This document shows positions 55,170 to 63,931 of a DNA stretch of 64,000 nt, one piece after another; position 1 is the stretch's first letter, and the number at the start of each line of letters is the position of its first letter. The stretch is from Imbroritus primus (GTDB lineage: Bacteria > Pseudomonadota > Gammaproteobacteria > Burkholderiales > Burkholderiaceae): contig NZ_OZ201293.1 in assembly GCF_964332355.1 (NCBI RefSeq), positions 496,001 to 560,000 on the forward strand, in the 5' to 3' direction. The position numbers and the translations under genes are program-made. A model generated the notes under the pieces. It was not told where the DNA came from. It ran no database searches and was given only the letters and a program-made list of their open reading frames with translations.

Positions 55170-56292
55170 GAAGGCCGAGGATGCCGAAATTACTCACGTA
55201 CTGCCTGGTACCCCGTTGGGTGAATATCTCAGAAGGTTCTGGCAGCCCGTTTGTCTATCGAATCAACTTAAGGATGTTCCGCATCCCATCCGGATTCTTG
55301 GTGAAGACCTGATCGCATTTCGAGATCTCTCGGGTCAGGTTGGTGTAATGCATCGCCACTGTGCGCATCGTGGAGCTTCCCTCGAATATGGTGTAATTCA
55401 GCACCACGGAATTCGTTGCTGCTATCACGGTTTCCACTACGCTGTTGATGGTACGTTGCTCGAAGCGCCCACGGAGCCAGACAAAGGAGCCCGACTTTGC
55501 AAATCCGTCTGTCAGGGAGCTTATCCAGCGTTGGAGCGCGATGGGCTCGTCTTTGCATATATGGGCCCGTCGGACCAACGGCCTCCGTTCGAACTGTGGG
55601 ACGCGTTTGAGCCGGATGGTGAAACGGAGTTTGTGCCCTTCACTAATGTCTTCCCCTGCAATTGGTTGCAGATCCTTGACAACATTGCAGACCAGATGCA
55701 TACGAGCGTCCTCCATCAGCCTGCGACCTTGTTCCCTGGGGAAGTTCCTGCCGACTTAGATCTAGGCCCGCTAACATTACCTTCGTTTGGCTCTGTACCG
55801 GTGATCGATTATTTCCCGGTTCGCGACGCAACCGCCATGGTGTTTGTGGCTGGGCGGCGAACCAGCGATGACTTGGTTTGGTGGCGTATGAATGAGTGTG
55901 CCCTGCCGAACATGACACACCATGCCTATCTCTTTGAAGATGGAAAGGAGCGGCGACTCTTCCACCGCGTTCACATGGTGCGTTGGTATGTGCCTGTAGA
56001 CAATACTAATTCCATCGTCTTCGGATGGCGCATGTTCGGTAAGAAAACTGATCCCCTTGGGAAGGGGCGCCGTGAACGCGTGGGCTGGAATGACATGGAT
56101 TTCCTGGAAGCACAAGTTGGCAATCGTCCATACGAAATTGCCAGGCGTGCCCCAGGCGATTATGAGGCAATCGTCAGTCAGCGGCCAATCGCAATTCATG
56201 CTCTCGAAAACCCAACGTCTGGTGATGTCGGCGTCTACCTGTTCCGGAAAATTCTTCGGGAGGCTGGCGACTCTCATTCGGGAGGTGATGCC
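55120..56292 (+). pseudogene. Rieske oxygenase gene (phenoxybenzoate-dioxygenase type) with lost ends
   Basis: The frame encodes a Rieske oxygenase alpha-type protein: LPGTPLGEYLRRFWQPVC, cluster ligands in MHRHCAHRGA and CCYHGFHY (16 residues between), and the iron site in LDNIADQMHTSVLHQ. The expected start Met (a few residues before the AEDAEI segment near 55183) is missing: the open frame runs back antisense into the DUF1294 gene to a TTG at 55120. At the right end homology stops near FRKILREA (about 56265), short of the usual C-terminus, and the frame runs on into the next small gene. Base use is clearly less GC-rich than the neighbours. Probably an acquired fragment. Confidence 0.7.
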
Positions 56293-56577
56293 ATGGGCCT
56301 GAAGACTTCTGCTAAACCGTCAGCGAACGCTGAAAGGCTGAAGAAATACAAGGCCAGGATGCGTGCAGCGGGATTCAGTCCGTTGTCGGTGTGGGTGTGC
56401 CCTGAACTGGTGAAAATGCTTGCGATGGAGAGGAGGCCGGCAGAGTGCCGGGGGCGGGTACTCGAACGGTTGCTTTTGGGCGAGGCGAGGATGCGTCCTG
56501 AATTCTGGGCAAAGGAGGAGCCTCTCGCCAAAGGTAAGCAGGCTAGCAAGAGGCTGAAAAGAGCTGCCTGCAGCTAG
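56293..56577 (+). CDS. small basic protein, unknown function
   Basis: A 94-residue Lys/Arg-rich protein in frame with the upstream oxygenase fragment, but with its own GGGAGG ribosome binding site (56279-56284) before ATG 56293. The segment ERLKKYKARMRAAGFSPLSV followed by WVCPELVKMLAMERR recalls small ribbon-helix-helix or mobile-element proteins of Burkholderiales. That is a resemblance only. Lower GC than the core genome. It may be a survivor of the same transferred segment. Confidence 0.6.
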   Translation: MGLKTSAKPSANAERLKKYKARMRAAGFSPLSVWVCPELVKMLAMERRPAECRGRVLERLLLGEARMRPEFWAKEEPLAKGKQASKRLKRAACS

Positions 56578-57033
56578 TTTTGCAACCAGTACGCGCGCGC
56601 GTGAGGCTGGAAATGCTTGTCGGTTATCAACAATGGCGCCTGGAAAGGGTGGCGAGGTCGTGCGCCTCACTAGGGCGGCGAAGCGATATCGTTACCTGAA
56701 GAGCTAGACGGAAAATCGATGAGAGCTTGTTATGCCAAGCATGTGATCTCGCTCTACCTATTGCCTGGATCAACAACGGCCAACTGCTACCTGGTATTCG
56801 GTTCGTCGGCGAGACATACGGAGATCCATATTAGCGAGCAAGGGCCGACGCGTGCGCGTACCTTTATTTCTGGCGAAGTGGAAGGCAAGGATGGCTTTGA
56901 TTGGGCAAAAATACAAGGTTGGCGAACAGCTAGACATTAGCGTTGCGTAGCGGACATGCTCGGGATCATGACGCGAGGCTCGGCACGTCGTCGCAATTCG
57001 CTTACAGGACGCTTACATGGCGCCAAAAACGAA
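56578..57033. other. low-GC non-coding stretch with one doubtful small frame
   Basis: About 450 bases between the small protein and the tRNA terminator. It has mixed base composition and no recognised gene apart from the doubtful frame at 56719. It looks like decayed foreign DNA. No tRNA-end repeat that would mark an attachment site was found. Confidence 0.4.
56719..56940 (+). CDS. doubtful small hypothetical protein
   Basis: A 73-codon frame from ATG to TAG. A weak GGAAAA precedes the ATG. The predicted protein has a mildly hydrophobic start (VISLYLLPGSTTANCYLVF) and no family match. It lies in the low-GC mosaic and may be non-coding or a gene remnant. Confidence 0.25.
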   Translation: MRACYAKHVISLYLLPGSTTANCYLVFGSSARHTEIHISEQGPTRARTFISGEVEGKDGFDWAKIQGWRTARH

Positions 57034-57068
57034 CAAGGGGTCACAGCGTAGAACACTGTAACCCCTTG
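57034..57068 (-). terminator. terminator downstream of tRNA-Met
   Basis: CAAGGGGT (57034-57041) and ACAG (57043-57046) pair with CTGT (57056-57059) and ACCCCTTG (57061-57068). On the minus strand a T-rich tract follows. It begins eight bases after the tRNA 3' end. Confidence 0.8.
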
Positions 57069-57075
57069 ATTTGTT

Positions 57076-57152
<77 letters not shown>

Positions 57153-57292
57153 AAGAAGCGGAATAGTAAACAGTCTTTTCTGGGCTGTCAAGCGATCCTG
57201 CCGCACCGTTACAGGCTTCGTTCCAGGGGCGCGTGGGGGGCGAGGTTGCGGACCCTCAGGCGGCCATCACCGCGCCGCTTGCCCGGCAGCAT

Positions 57293-57317
57293 AAAAAAAG
57301 GCGGACCGAAGTCCGCC
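57293..57317 (-). terminator. intrinsic terminator of the MHS transporter gene
   Basis: GGCGGAC (57300-57306) and GTCCGCC (57311-57317) form a perfect stem with a stable TTCG loop on the minus strand, followed by seven T. Confidence 0.95.
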
Positions 57318-57343
57318 CAACATGGAGGAACGATTGCTCCCGG

Positions 57344-59020
57344 TTAATCGTCGGCGTAGATGTCGCGGTCCTTGGTTTCCTTGATGAACAGACCACCCAC
57401 CACCAGCGTCATGGCCGCGATGATGATCGGGTACCAGAGGCCGTGATAGATGTTGCCGTTCTGTGCCACCAGGGCGAAGGAAATGGTGGGCAGCAGGCCG
57501 CCGAACCAGCCATTGCCGATGTGGTACGGCAGCGACATGGAGGTGTAGCGGATGCGGGTCGGGAACATCTCGACGAGCATCGCCGCGATGGGGCCGTACA
57601 CCATGGTCACATACAGCACCAGGATGACCAGGATGACGATGACCATCGGCGTGTTCATCTGCGCCGGATCGGCCTTGGCTGGGTAGCCCGCGGCCTTGAG
57701 CGCTTCGGACACGTCCTTCTTGAAGGCCGCATCCTTGGCCTTGGCTTCGTCGGCCGGCAGGCCCTTCGAGCTGTAGCCGGTGATCACCTTGTCGCCGATA
57801 TGGACCGTGGCCACGGTGCCTGCAGCTGCATCTTCCGCGTCATAGCTGGCGGAGTTGAGCGACAGGACCTGCTTGGCGATATCGCACGAGCTGGTGAACT
57901 TGGCGGTGCCCGTCGGGTTGAACTGGAAGGTACATTCCTTCGGGTCGACCACGACCTTGACCGGTGCCGTCTGGATGGCACGCTCGAGGGCCGGGTTGGC
58001 GTAGTGCGTGAGCGCCTTGAACAGCGGGAAGTAGGTCAGGATGGCGAGCGCGCAGCCGGCCAGGATGATCCACTTGCGGCCGATGCGATCGGACAGCGCG
58101 CCGAACACCACGAAGAACGGCGTACCAATGACCAGCGCGGCGGCGATCATCAGGTTGGCGGTCTTGGGGTCGACCTTTAGCACCTGCGTCAGGAAGAACA
58201 GCGCGTAGAACTGGCCCGTGTACCACACCACGGCCTGGCCGGCGGTCAGGCCGATCAGCGCGAGGATGACGATCTTCAGGTTGCGCCATTGGCCAAAGGA
58301 TTCCGTCAGCGGCGCCTTGGAGGTCTTGCCTTCCGACTTCATCTTCTGGAAGGCTGGCGACTCGTTCATCGACAGCCGGATGTAAACCGAAATGCCGAGC
58401 AGCACGATCGACAGCAGGAAGGGGATACGCCATCCCCAGACCTCGAAGTTCGGGCCAGTCAGCTCGCGGCAGATCAGGATGATGATCAGCGAGAGGAACA
58501 GGCCGAGCGTGGCCGTCGTCTGGATCCACGAGGTGAACGCGCCGCGCTTGCCATGCGGCGCATGTTCGGCCACATAAGTCGCTGCGCCGCCATACTCGCC
58601 GCCGAGCGCCAGGCCTTGCAGCATGCGCAGGGCGATGAGGATGACCGGTGCCGCGACGCCAATGGTCGCGTAGCTTGGCAGCAGGCCGACGATAAACGTC
58701 GACGCGCCCATGATCAGGATGGTCACCAGGAAGGTGTACTTGCGGCCGATCATGTCACCCAGGCGGCCGAATACCAGTGCGCCGAAGGGGCGCACGATGA
58801 AACCGGCGGCAAAGGCAAGCAGCGCAAAGATGAAGGCGGAGGTTGGATCGAGTCCGGAGAAGAATTGCTTGGCGATGATGGCCGCCAGCGAGCCGTACAG
58901 ATAGAAGTCATACCATTCGAACACCGTACCGAGAGACGAGGCGAAGATCACCTTCTTCTCTTCGGCGGTCATCGGTGTCGACGCCTTCGGTAGTGGCGTC
59001 GCAGCTTGCGCAGTAGCCAT
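57344..59020 (-). CDS. MHS-family (metabolite:H+ symporter) MFS transporter
   Basis: A 558-residue major facilitator protein of the MHS type (KgtP/ShiA/ProP relatives). The signature FEWYDFYLYGSLAA is near residue 33 and FGRLGDMIGRKYTF near 85. TM helices follow the 12-segment plan. A hydrophilic insertion of about 110 residues (roughly 350-460, including VDPKECTFQFNPTGTAKF) interrupts the second half and would lie in the periplasm. It contains two cysteines that might form a disulfide. Normal MHS proteins have about 430 residues. Substrate unknown, probably a carboxylate. A terminator follows. Confidence 0.9.
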   Translation of the reverse strand: MATAQAATPLPKASTPMTAEEKKVIFASSLGTVFEWYDFYLYGSLAAIIAKQFFSGLDPTSAFIFALLAFAAGFIVRPFGALVFGRLGDMIGRKYTFLVTILIMGASTFIVGLLPSYATIGVAAPVILIALRMLQGLALGGEYGGAATYVAEHAPHGKRGAFTSWIQTTATLGLFLSLIIILICRELTGPNFEVWGWRIPFLLSIVLLGISVYIRLSMNESPAFQKMKSEGKTSKAPLTESFGQWRNLKIVILALIGLTAGQAVVWYTGQFYALFFLTQVLKVDPKTANLMIAAALVIGTPFFVVFGALSDRIGRKWIILAGCALAILTYFPLFKALTHYANPALERAIQTAPVKVVVDPKECTFQFNPTGTAKFTSSCDIAKQVLSLNSASYDAEDAAAGTVATVHIGDKVITGYSSKGLPADEAKAKDAAFKKDVSEALKAAGYPAKADPAQMNTPMVIVILVILVLYVTMVYGPIAAMLVEMFPTRIRYTSMSLPYHIGNGWFGGLLPTISFALVAQNGNIYHGLWYPIIIAAMTLVVGGLFIKETKDRDIYADD

Positions 59021-59209
59021 GTTGTCTCCTCGTTTTGTCTATGTCCCCGGAGCGCCGGCGCCATGCCGGAGATCTTGCCGGGTTGGCAAGTGATCCGAAG
59101 TCGAGTTGATTGTGGGAGCCCAACCTTACGGTGGTCTGACAGCAAAACGCGGGATGGATACGGGTATACGCGAATGCCTGCAGGCGTATCGGAGTGCCGG
59201 TTTTCCGGC

Positions 59210-59530
59210 TCAGGCGTCTGGAGGTGGTGCGGTGGGAGGCGCCGGTTCGGTGGTGGCGGCCGCGGCAGCCTCGGCCTCGGCTTCGCGGTCGAGCCGGTTC
59301 ATGCGCCAGGCGTAGAGCACGATGATGAGCAGATAGACAATCAGGGCACCTTGCGCGCCGACCCAGAACGAGAACGGCCACTGGAAGAAGGGAAAGGTCA
59401 GCGCGCGGGCGTGCCAGCTGATCACGAAGGTCACCAGGAACCAGACCAGCAACAGCGCGCCGATCCAGGACAGGTTGATGCGCCAGCGGCGGCGATCGGA
59501 AGAAGCGGTGGGGCGCTCGGGCGGGTTCAT
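59210..59530 (-). CDS. DUF4212 symporter small subunit-like protein (orphan)
   Basis: A 106-residue membrane protein with two hydrophobic segments (SWIGALLLVWFLVTFVISW and GAQGALIVYLLIIVLYAW) joined by FPFFQWPFSFW, the DUF4212 hallmark. The tail is Ala/Pro/Glu-rich. In other bacteria DUF4212 genes directly precede a large sodium:solute symporter gene. Here the next gene downstream is an unrelated MHS transporter and no symporter is present. The two-component genes lie just upstream. The ATG follows GAGGACAT. Confidence 0.82.
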   Translation of the reverse strand: MNPPERPTASSDRRRWRINLSWIGALLLVWFLVTFVISWHARALTFPFFQWPFSFWVGAQGALIVYLLIIVLYAWRMNRLDREAEAEAAAAATTEPAPPTAPPPDA

Positions 59531-59540
59531 GCGGATGTCC

Positions 59541-61133
59541 TCAGGCCAGCTCTGCATCGGCGCCGCGCGCCTGCAGGCGCGGCAGCATGATGCGGATACG
59601 CGTGCCGCTGCGGACGGGCTCGTAGGCGTACACGTGGTCGAGGATGCTGACCGTGCCCCCATGTTGCTGCACGATCTCGCGCACGATGGCGAGCCCCAGG
59701 CCGCTACCTTCGATGCCACTGCCGAGAATGCGGTAGAAGCGCTCCATGACCCGTTCGCGTTCCGCGACCGGAATGCCGGGGCCGGTATCGTCGACTTCAA
59801 GCATGACCTCGCGTTCCGCCGAATTGGCGTGGACGCGTACCGTGACATGGCCACCGTTGGGGGTGTAACTGATGGCATTGTCGATCAGGTTGCCGAGCAT
59901 CTCGGTCAACATCAGGCTGTTGCCGAGGATCAGCACTGGCATGGCCGGCACTTCCACGCCCAGATCAATCTGCCGTGCCCACGCCTGGGACAGCCAGCCC
60001 GTGACCACTTCGCGTGTCAGCGCCACCAGGTCGGTGGGGGCCATGGCCTGGCTGGCACTGGCGTTCTCCATGCGGGCCAGCGAAAGCAATTGCTTGACAA
60101 GATGCGCGGTGCGGTTCGAACTGTTGGCGATGTGCGCCAGCGACCGGCGCAGTTCGTCAGGGGACTGCTCGCGCTGCGCCAGTTCGGCCTGCATGCGCAG
60201 GCCAGCCAGCGGTGTCTTCATTTGATGCGCGGCATCGGCGATGAACCGCTTCTGCGAATTCACTGACTGTTCGACACGTGCCAGCATCTCGTTGAACGAC
60301 ACGACCAGCGGCGTGATTTCCTGTGGCGTAGCGCGTTCATTGATCGGGCTCGTATCGGCCGGATTGCGCGCGTGGATGCGTTGCTGCAAGGCGGTCAGCG
60401 GCGCCAGCCCGCGCGCCAGCCCGAACCACACGAGCACTACGGCGAGCGGCAGGATGACGAACTGCGGCAAGATCACACCCTTGATGATCTCGTTGGCGAG
60501 TTGGGCGCGTTTGTCCAGTGTCTCGGCCACCTGCACCAGTACCGGAGCATTGCCGCCCACGCCCGGTATGCTGATATAGGTATGCGCGACGCGGATATCG
60601 TTGCCGCCGAGCTTGTCGTCGCGCAGGTGCACCAGGCCGCTGTAGGGCTGCTCGGTGTCGATCGGCAGCGGCAGGTCCGGGTCTCCGCTGATGAATTCGC
60701 CACGCGTGCCGAGCACCTGGAAGTAAATGTTGTCGCGTTCATCGGCGCGCAGGATTTCCTTGGCGGAGAGCGGTAGCTGCAGCACCACGCGGCCGTTGAC
60801 CTCGCGTACCTGTTGCGACAGCACGATGGCGCTGGTCTCCAGTGCGCGGTCGAATGGCCCATTGGCGATCGCCTTGGCGGCGAGATAGGTCACGGCAATG
60901 CTCAAGGGCCAGAGCAGAAGCAGCGGCGCCAGCATCCAGTCGAGGATCTCGCCGAACAGCGAGCGCGGTACCGTGGCATTGGACTGCAGTTCTTCGTTCG
61001 GCAGGATCTGCTGCAACTCGCGTTCTAGTTCCGCATCGCTGGCGGGCGGTACCGGGCGCTTGGGCGCACGCCGCCGATGGGCCGCCGGGGACCAGGAGGT
61101 CCACGGTGCGCGTAGCCGGTGCAGGAGACTCAT
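59541..61133 (-). CDS. TctE-like sensor histidine kinase
   Basis: A 530-residue membrane kinase. Transmembrane segments lie near residues 68-92 (ILDWMLAPLLLLWPLSIAV) and near 240 (LPQFVILPLAVVLVWFGLA), flanking a 2CSK_N-type periplasmic domain of about 140 residues. HAMP is followed by an H-box ADAAHQMKTPLAGLRMQ with the QMKTPL form, the N-box LGNLIDNAISYT, and G-boxes DDTGPGIP and GSGLGLAIVREI. It overlaps the regulator gene by four bases. Members of this group regulate tricarboxylate or acetate uptake, which fits the DUF4212 neighbour. Confidence 0.88.
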   Translation of the reverse strand: MSLLHRLRAPWTSWSPAAHRRRAPKRPVPPASDAELERELQQILPNEELQSNATVPRSLFGEILDWMLAPLLLLWPLSIAVTYLAAKAIANGPFDRALETSAIVLSQQVREVNGRVVLQLPLSAKEILRADERDNIYFQVLGTRGEFISGDPDLPLPIDTEQPYSGLVHLRDDKLGGNDIRVAHTYISIPGVGGNAPVLVQVAETLDKRAQLANEIIKGVILPQFVILPLAVVLVWFGLARGLAPLTALQQRIHARNPADTSPINERATPQEITPLVVSFNEMLARVEQSVNSQKRFIADAAHQMKTPLAGLRMQAELAQREQSPDELRRSLAHIANSSNRTAHLVKQLLSLARMENASASQAMAPTDLVALTREVVTGWLSQAWARQIDLGVEVPAMPVLILGNSLMLTEMLGNLIDNAISYTPNGGHVTVRVHANSAEREVMLEVDDTGPGIPVAERERVMERFYRILGSGIEGSGLGLAIVREIVQQHGGTVSILDHVYAYEPVRSGTRIRIMLPRLQARGADAELA

Positions 61134-61834
61134 ACAGCGTCGGGCGTGGGTGTGGTGGCTGGCGTGGCCTGATACTTCTCGAGGCAGTAGCCCAGCCCGC
61201 GCACTGTCGCGATGCGGATCCCGTTGACCTCGATCTTCTTGCGCAGGCGGTGGACGTAGACCTCGATGGCGTTATTGCTGACTTCCTCGCCCCATTCGCA
61301 CAGGTGGTCGACCAGCTGTTCCTTCGATACCAGCCGCCCGGTGCGCGACAGCAAGATCTCCAGCAGGCCCAGTTCGCGTGCCGACAATTCGAGCATCTGG
61401 TCGTCGATATACGCGATGCGCCCGACCTGGTCAAAGGCCAGCGGGCCGTGGCGGATCAGTGCCGCACCGCCGCCCGCCCCGCGCCGGACCAGCGCCCGCA
61501 CACGTGCCTCCAGTTCCGAGAGGGCAAAAGGCTTGGCCATGTAATCGTCCGCGCCGAGGTCAAGTCCCTTGACGCGTTCGCCGACGCTGTCGGCTGCCGT
61601 CAGGATCAGCACCGGAAGCAAGGAATTGCGCGCGCGCAGGCGCCTCAGGACCTCCAGCCCCGACATGCGCGGCAGGCCGAGATCGAGGATGAGCAGGTCG
61701 AAACTCTGGGTGGACAGGGCGGAATCGGCTTCCAGGCCATGCGCGACATGGTCCACGGCATAACCGGACTGACGCAGCGAACGGGTCAGTCCATCGGCAA
61801 GGACGTGGTCGTCCTCGGCGATCAGAATGCGCAT
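61130..61834 (-). CDS. TctD-like OmpR-family response regulator
   Basis: A 234-residue regulator. The receiver has ILIAEDDHVLADGL, the phosphorylated Asp in LLILDLGLPRMSGLEVL (near residue 52) and Lys in DDYMAKPF. The winged helix (about 130-220) ends KIEVNGIRIATVRGLGYCL. It is the first gene of the leftward pair and divergent from recA, with about 275 bases between. Confidence 0.9.
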   Translation of the reverse strand: MRILIAEDDHVLADGLTRSLRQSGYAVDHVAHGLEADSALSTQSFDLLILDLGLPRMSGLEVLRRLRARNSLLPVLILTAADSVGERVKGLDLGADDYMAKPFALSELEARVRALVRRGAGGGAALIRHGPLAFDQVGRIAYIDDQMLELSARELGLLEILLSRTGRLVSKEQLVDHLCEWGEEVSNNAIEVYVHRLRKKIEVNGIRIATVRGLGYCLEKYQATPATTPTPDAV

Positions 61835-61934
61835 CGTAGTCTCCTGACACCCTGTTTCACTGCCGCGCCGCAGTTTGGGCCGGGCGGCGGGTAAAATTGC
61901 AACGCAGCGCCAGCCGCAAGGCTTGCTAAAAACA

Positions 61935-61950
61935 CTGTTTTTTTATACAG
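61935..61950 (+). promoter_or_regulatory. LexA (SOS) box in the recA promoter
   Basis: CTGTTTTTTTATACAG is a perfect CTGT-N8-ACAG LexA box. It overlaps a probable -10 (TATACA, 61944-61949), with TTGCTA (61923-61928) upstream as -35. LexA binding would block RNA polymerase directly. The recA ATG is 160 bases downstream. Confidence 0.92.
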
Positions 61951-62110
61951 TACCTGCAGTTTCGGAATTCAGTGTGTCTCGTAATGTTATAGGCGAACGG
62001 GACAACCGCAGCGGGACAGGTGGCACGGCAAAGCCGCGCATCTCCGTGCCGTACCGCTCTGCGCCCTGTTCCGCGAACCATTTATACACCAATTTGGCAA
62101 AAGGACGACC

Positions 62111-63247
62111 ATGGACGACAGCAAAAAGGCCGGTGCAGGCATGAACGCCGAAAAGCAAAAAGCGCTGGCTGCCGCGCTGGCACAGATCGAGAAGCAGTTC
62201 GGCAAGGGCTCGGTCATGCGCCTGGGCGACGGCGGTCCCCAGGAAGATATCCAGGTCGTCTCCACCGGGTCGCTGGGTCTCGACATCGCCCTTGGCGTCG
62301 GCGGCCTGCCGCGAGGCCGGGTGGTCGAAATCTACGGGCCGGAATCGTCGGGCAAAACCACGCTGACCCTGCAGGTTGTCGCGGAAATGCAGAAGCTCGG
62401 CGGTACTTGCGCCTTCATCGATGCCGAGCATGCGCTCGACGTCAACTACGCGGCGAAGCTGGGCGTCAATACCCAGGACCTGCTGATTTCCCAGCCGGAT
62501 ACCGGCGAACAGGCGCTCGAGATTACCGACGCCCTTGTGCGTTCCGGTTCGGTCGACATGATTGTGATCGACTCCGTGGCAGCGCTTGTGCCGCGTGCCG
62601 AAATCGAAGGTGAAATGGGCGATTCGCTGCCCGGCCTGCAAGCCCGCCTGATGAGCCAGGCGCTGCGCAAGCTGACCGGCACCATCAAGCGCACCAACTG
62701 CCTGGTGATCTTCATCAACCAGATCCGCATGAAGATCGGTGTCATGTTCGGCTCGCCCGAGACTACCACCGGCGGCAATGCGCTCAAGTTCTATGCGTCG
62801 GTACGGCTGGATATTCGCCGTATCGGCTCGATCAAGCGCGGTGACGAGGTCATCGGCAACGAAACCAAGGTCAAGGTCGTCAAGAACAAGGTGTCTCCGC
62901 CGTTCCGCGAATCCATTTTCGACATCCTGTACGGCGAGGGCATTTCGCGCGAAGGCGAGATCATCGACCTGGGCGTGGAAGGCAAGATCGTCGACAAGGC
63001 GGGTGCCTGGTACAGCTACAACGGTGACCGGATCGGGCAGGGCAAGGACAACGTCCGCGAATACCTGCGCGAGAACCCTGACCTGGCGCGTGAAATCGAA
63101 AACCGCATCCGCGAACAGCTTGGTATCTCGCTGATGCAGGCCGACGGCCCCGCCAAGGCTGAGGCCGGTAGCAAAGAGGACAAGGCCGAGAAAGCGGAAA
63201 AAGCCGCCGCCCGCAAACCGGCCGACAAGCTGGCGGCCGAAGGCTGA
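62111..63247 (+). CDS. recA: recombinase RecA
   Basis: A 378-residue RecA, the ATP-dependent strand-exchange protein and LexA co-protease. Walker A is EIYGPESSGKTTLTLQ (near residue 74), Walker B is MIVIDSVAALVPRAE, loop L2 is NQIRMKIGVMFGSPETTTGG, and KVVKNKVSPPF follows. The C-terminal tail is rich in Lys, Glu and Ala and longer than in E. coli. The start is ATG 62111, with GGACG upstream. Controlled by the LexA box at 61935. recX follows. Confidence 0.98.
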   Translation: MDDSKKAGAGMNAEKQKALAAALAQIEKQFGKGSVMRLGDGGPQEDIQVVSTGSLGLDIALGVGGLPRGRVVEIYGPESSGKTTLTLQVVAEMQKLGGTCAFIDAEHALDVNYAAKLGVNTQDLLISQPDTGEQALEITDALVRSGSVDMIVIDSVAALVPRAEIEGEMGDSLPGLQARLMSQALRKLTGTIKRTNCLVIFINQIRMKIGVMFGSPETTTGGNALKFYASVRLDIRRIGSIKRGDEVIGNETKVKVVKNKVSPPFRESIFDILYGEGISREGEIIDLGVEGKIVDKAGAWYSYNGDRIGQGKDNVREYLRENPDLAREIENRIREQLGISLMQADGPAKAEAGSKEDKAEKAEKAAARKPADKLAAEG

Positions 63248-63295
63248 TTCACCTGAGCTCCCCGGCTGGCGCGGTTGCCTGCGCCAGCCTGCGCC

Positions 63296-63811
63296 ATGCC
63301 CCGCCCACCTCTGAGCCTGAAAGCCCGCGCCGTTGGTTATCTCTCCCGACGAGAGCATAGCCGTGCGGAACTGGCGCGCAAGCTGGCGCCGCACGCCGCG
63401 TCCGAGGAAGAGGTGTCGCTGCTGCTCGACGCGCTGGAGCGGGAAAACTGGCTATCCGATACCCGGTTTGCTCAAAGTGTCCTGCACCGGCGCGGCGGCC
63501 GCTATGGGACCCGCCGGGTCATGCAGGAGCTTGGCGCTCACCAACTCGATGCCGATACCCTGGCCGAAGCGCGTCAGCGCTTGCAAGACACCGAGTTGCA
63601 GCGTGCCCGGGCCGTTTGGCACAAGCGCTTTGCCGCACCTGCGGAAGACGCCGCCGCGCGGGCCAAGCAGGTTCGCTTTCTCCTCGCACGCGGGTTTTCC
63701 TCTGCCGTTGTCGGGCAGGTCGTGCGCGGCGCCAAGGACTGGCTCGAGACATTGGACCAGACGTTGGATCCTTCGCCGTATGATACCGACCCGGACGATT
63801 TCGAAGCCTGA
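63296..63811 (+). CDS. recX: regulatory protein RecX
   Basis: A 171-residue RecX, which binds and inhibits RecA filaments. Helical repeats include SLKARAVGYLSRREHSRAEL, LLDALERENWLSDTRFAQS and RYGTRRVMQELGAHQLD. The C-terminal RAKQVRFLLARGFSSAVVGQV is typical. ATG 63296 gives the family start MPRPPLSLKARA. It lies 48 bases after recA, the usual arrangement, and is probably transcribed by read-through. Confidence 0.93.
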   Translation: MPRPPLSLKARAVGYLSRREHSRAELARKLAPHAASEEEVSLLLDALERENWLSDTRFAQSVLHRRGGRYGTRRVMQELGAHQLDADTLAEARQRLQDTELQRARAVWHKRFAAPAEDAAARAKQVRFLLARGFSSAVVGQVVRGAKDWLETLDQTLDPSPYDTDPDDFEA

Positions 63812-63931
63812 TTTTCCCAATTTATGGGATCCGGGCGCCTCACAATTCCACACTGCGAACTCGGGGCGCTCAGCCTCGCTGCCTGGCATGCTAGAATCGC
63901 GGGATTGTTTCGGATGTATCCATTCCGGTGT

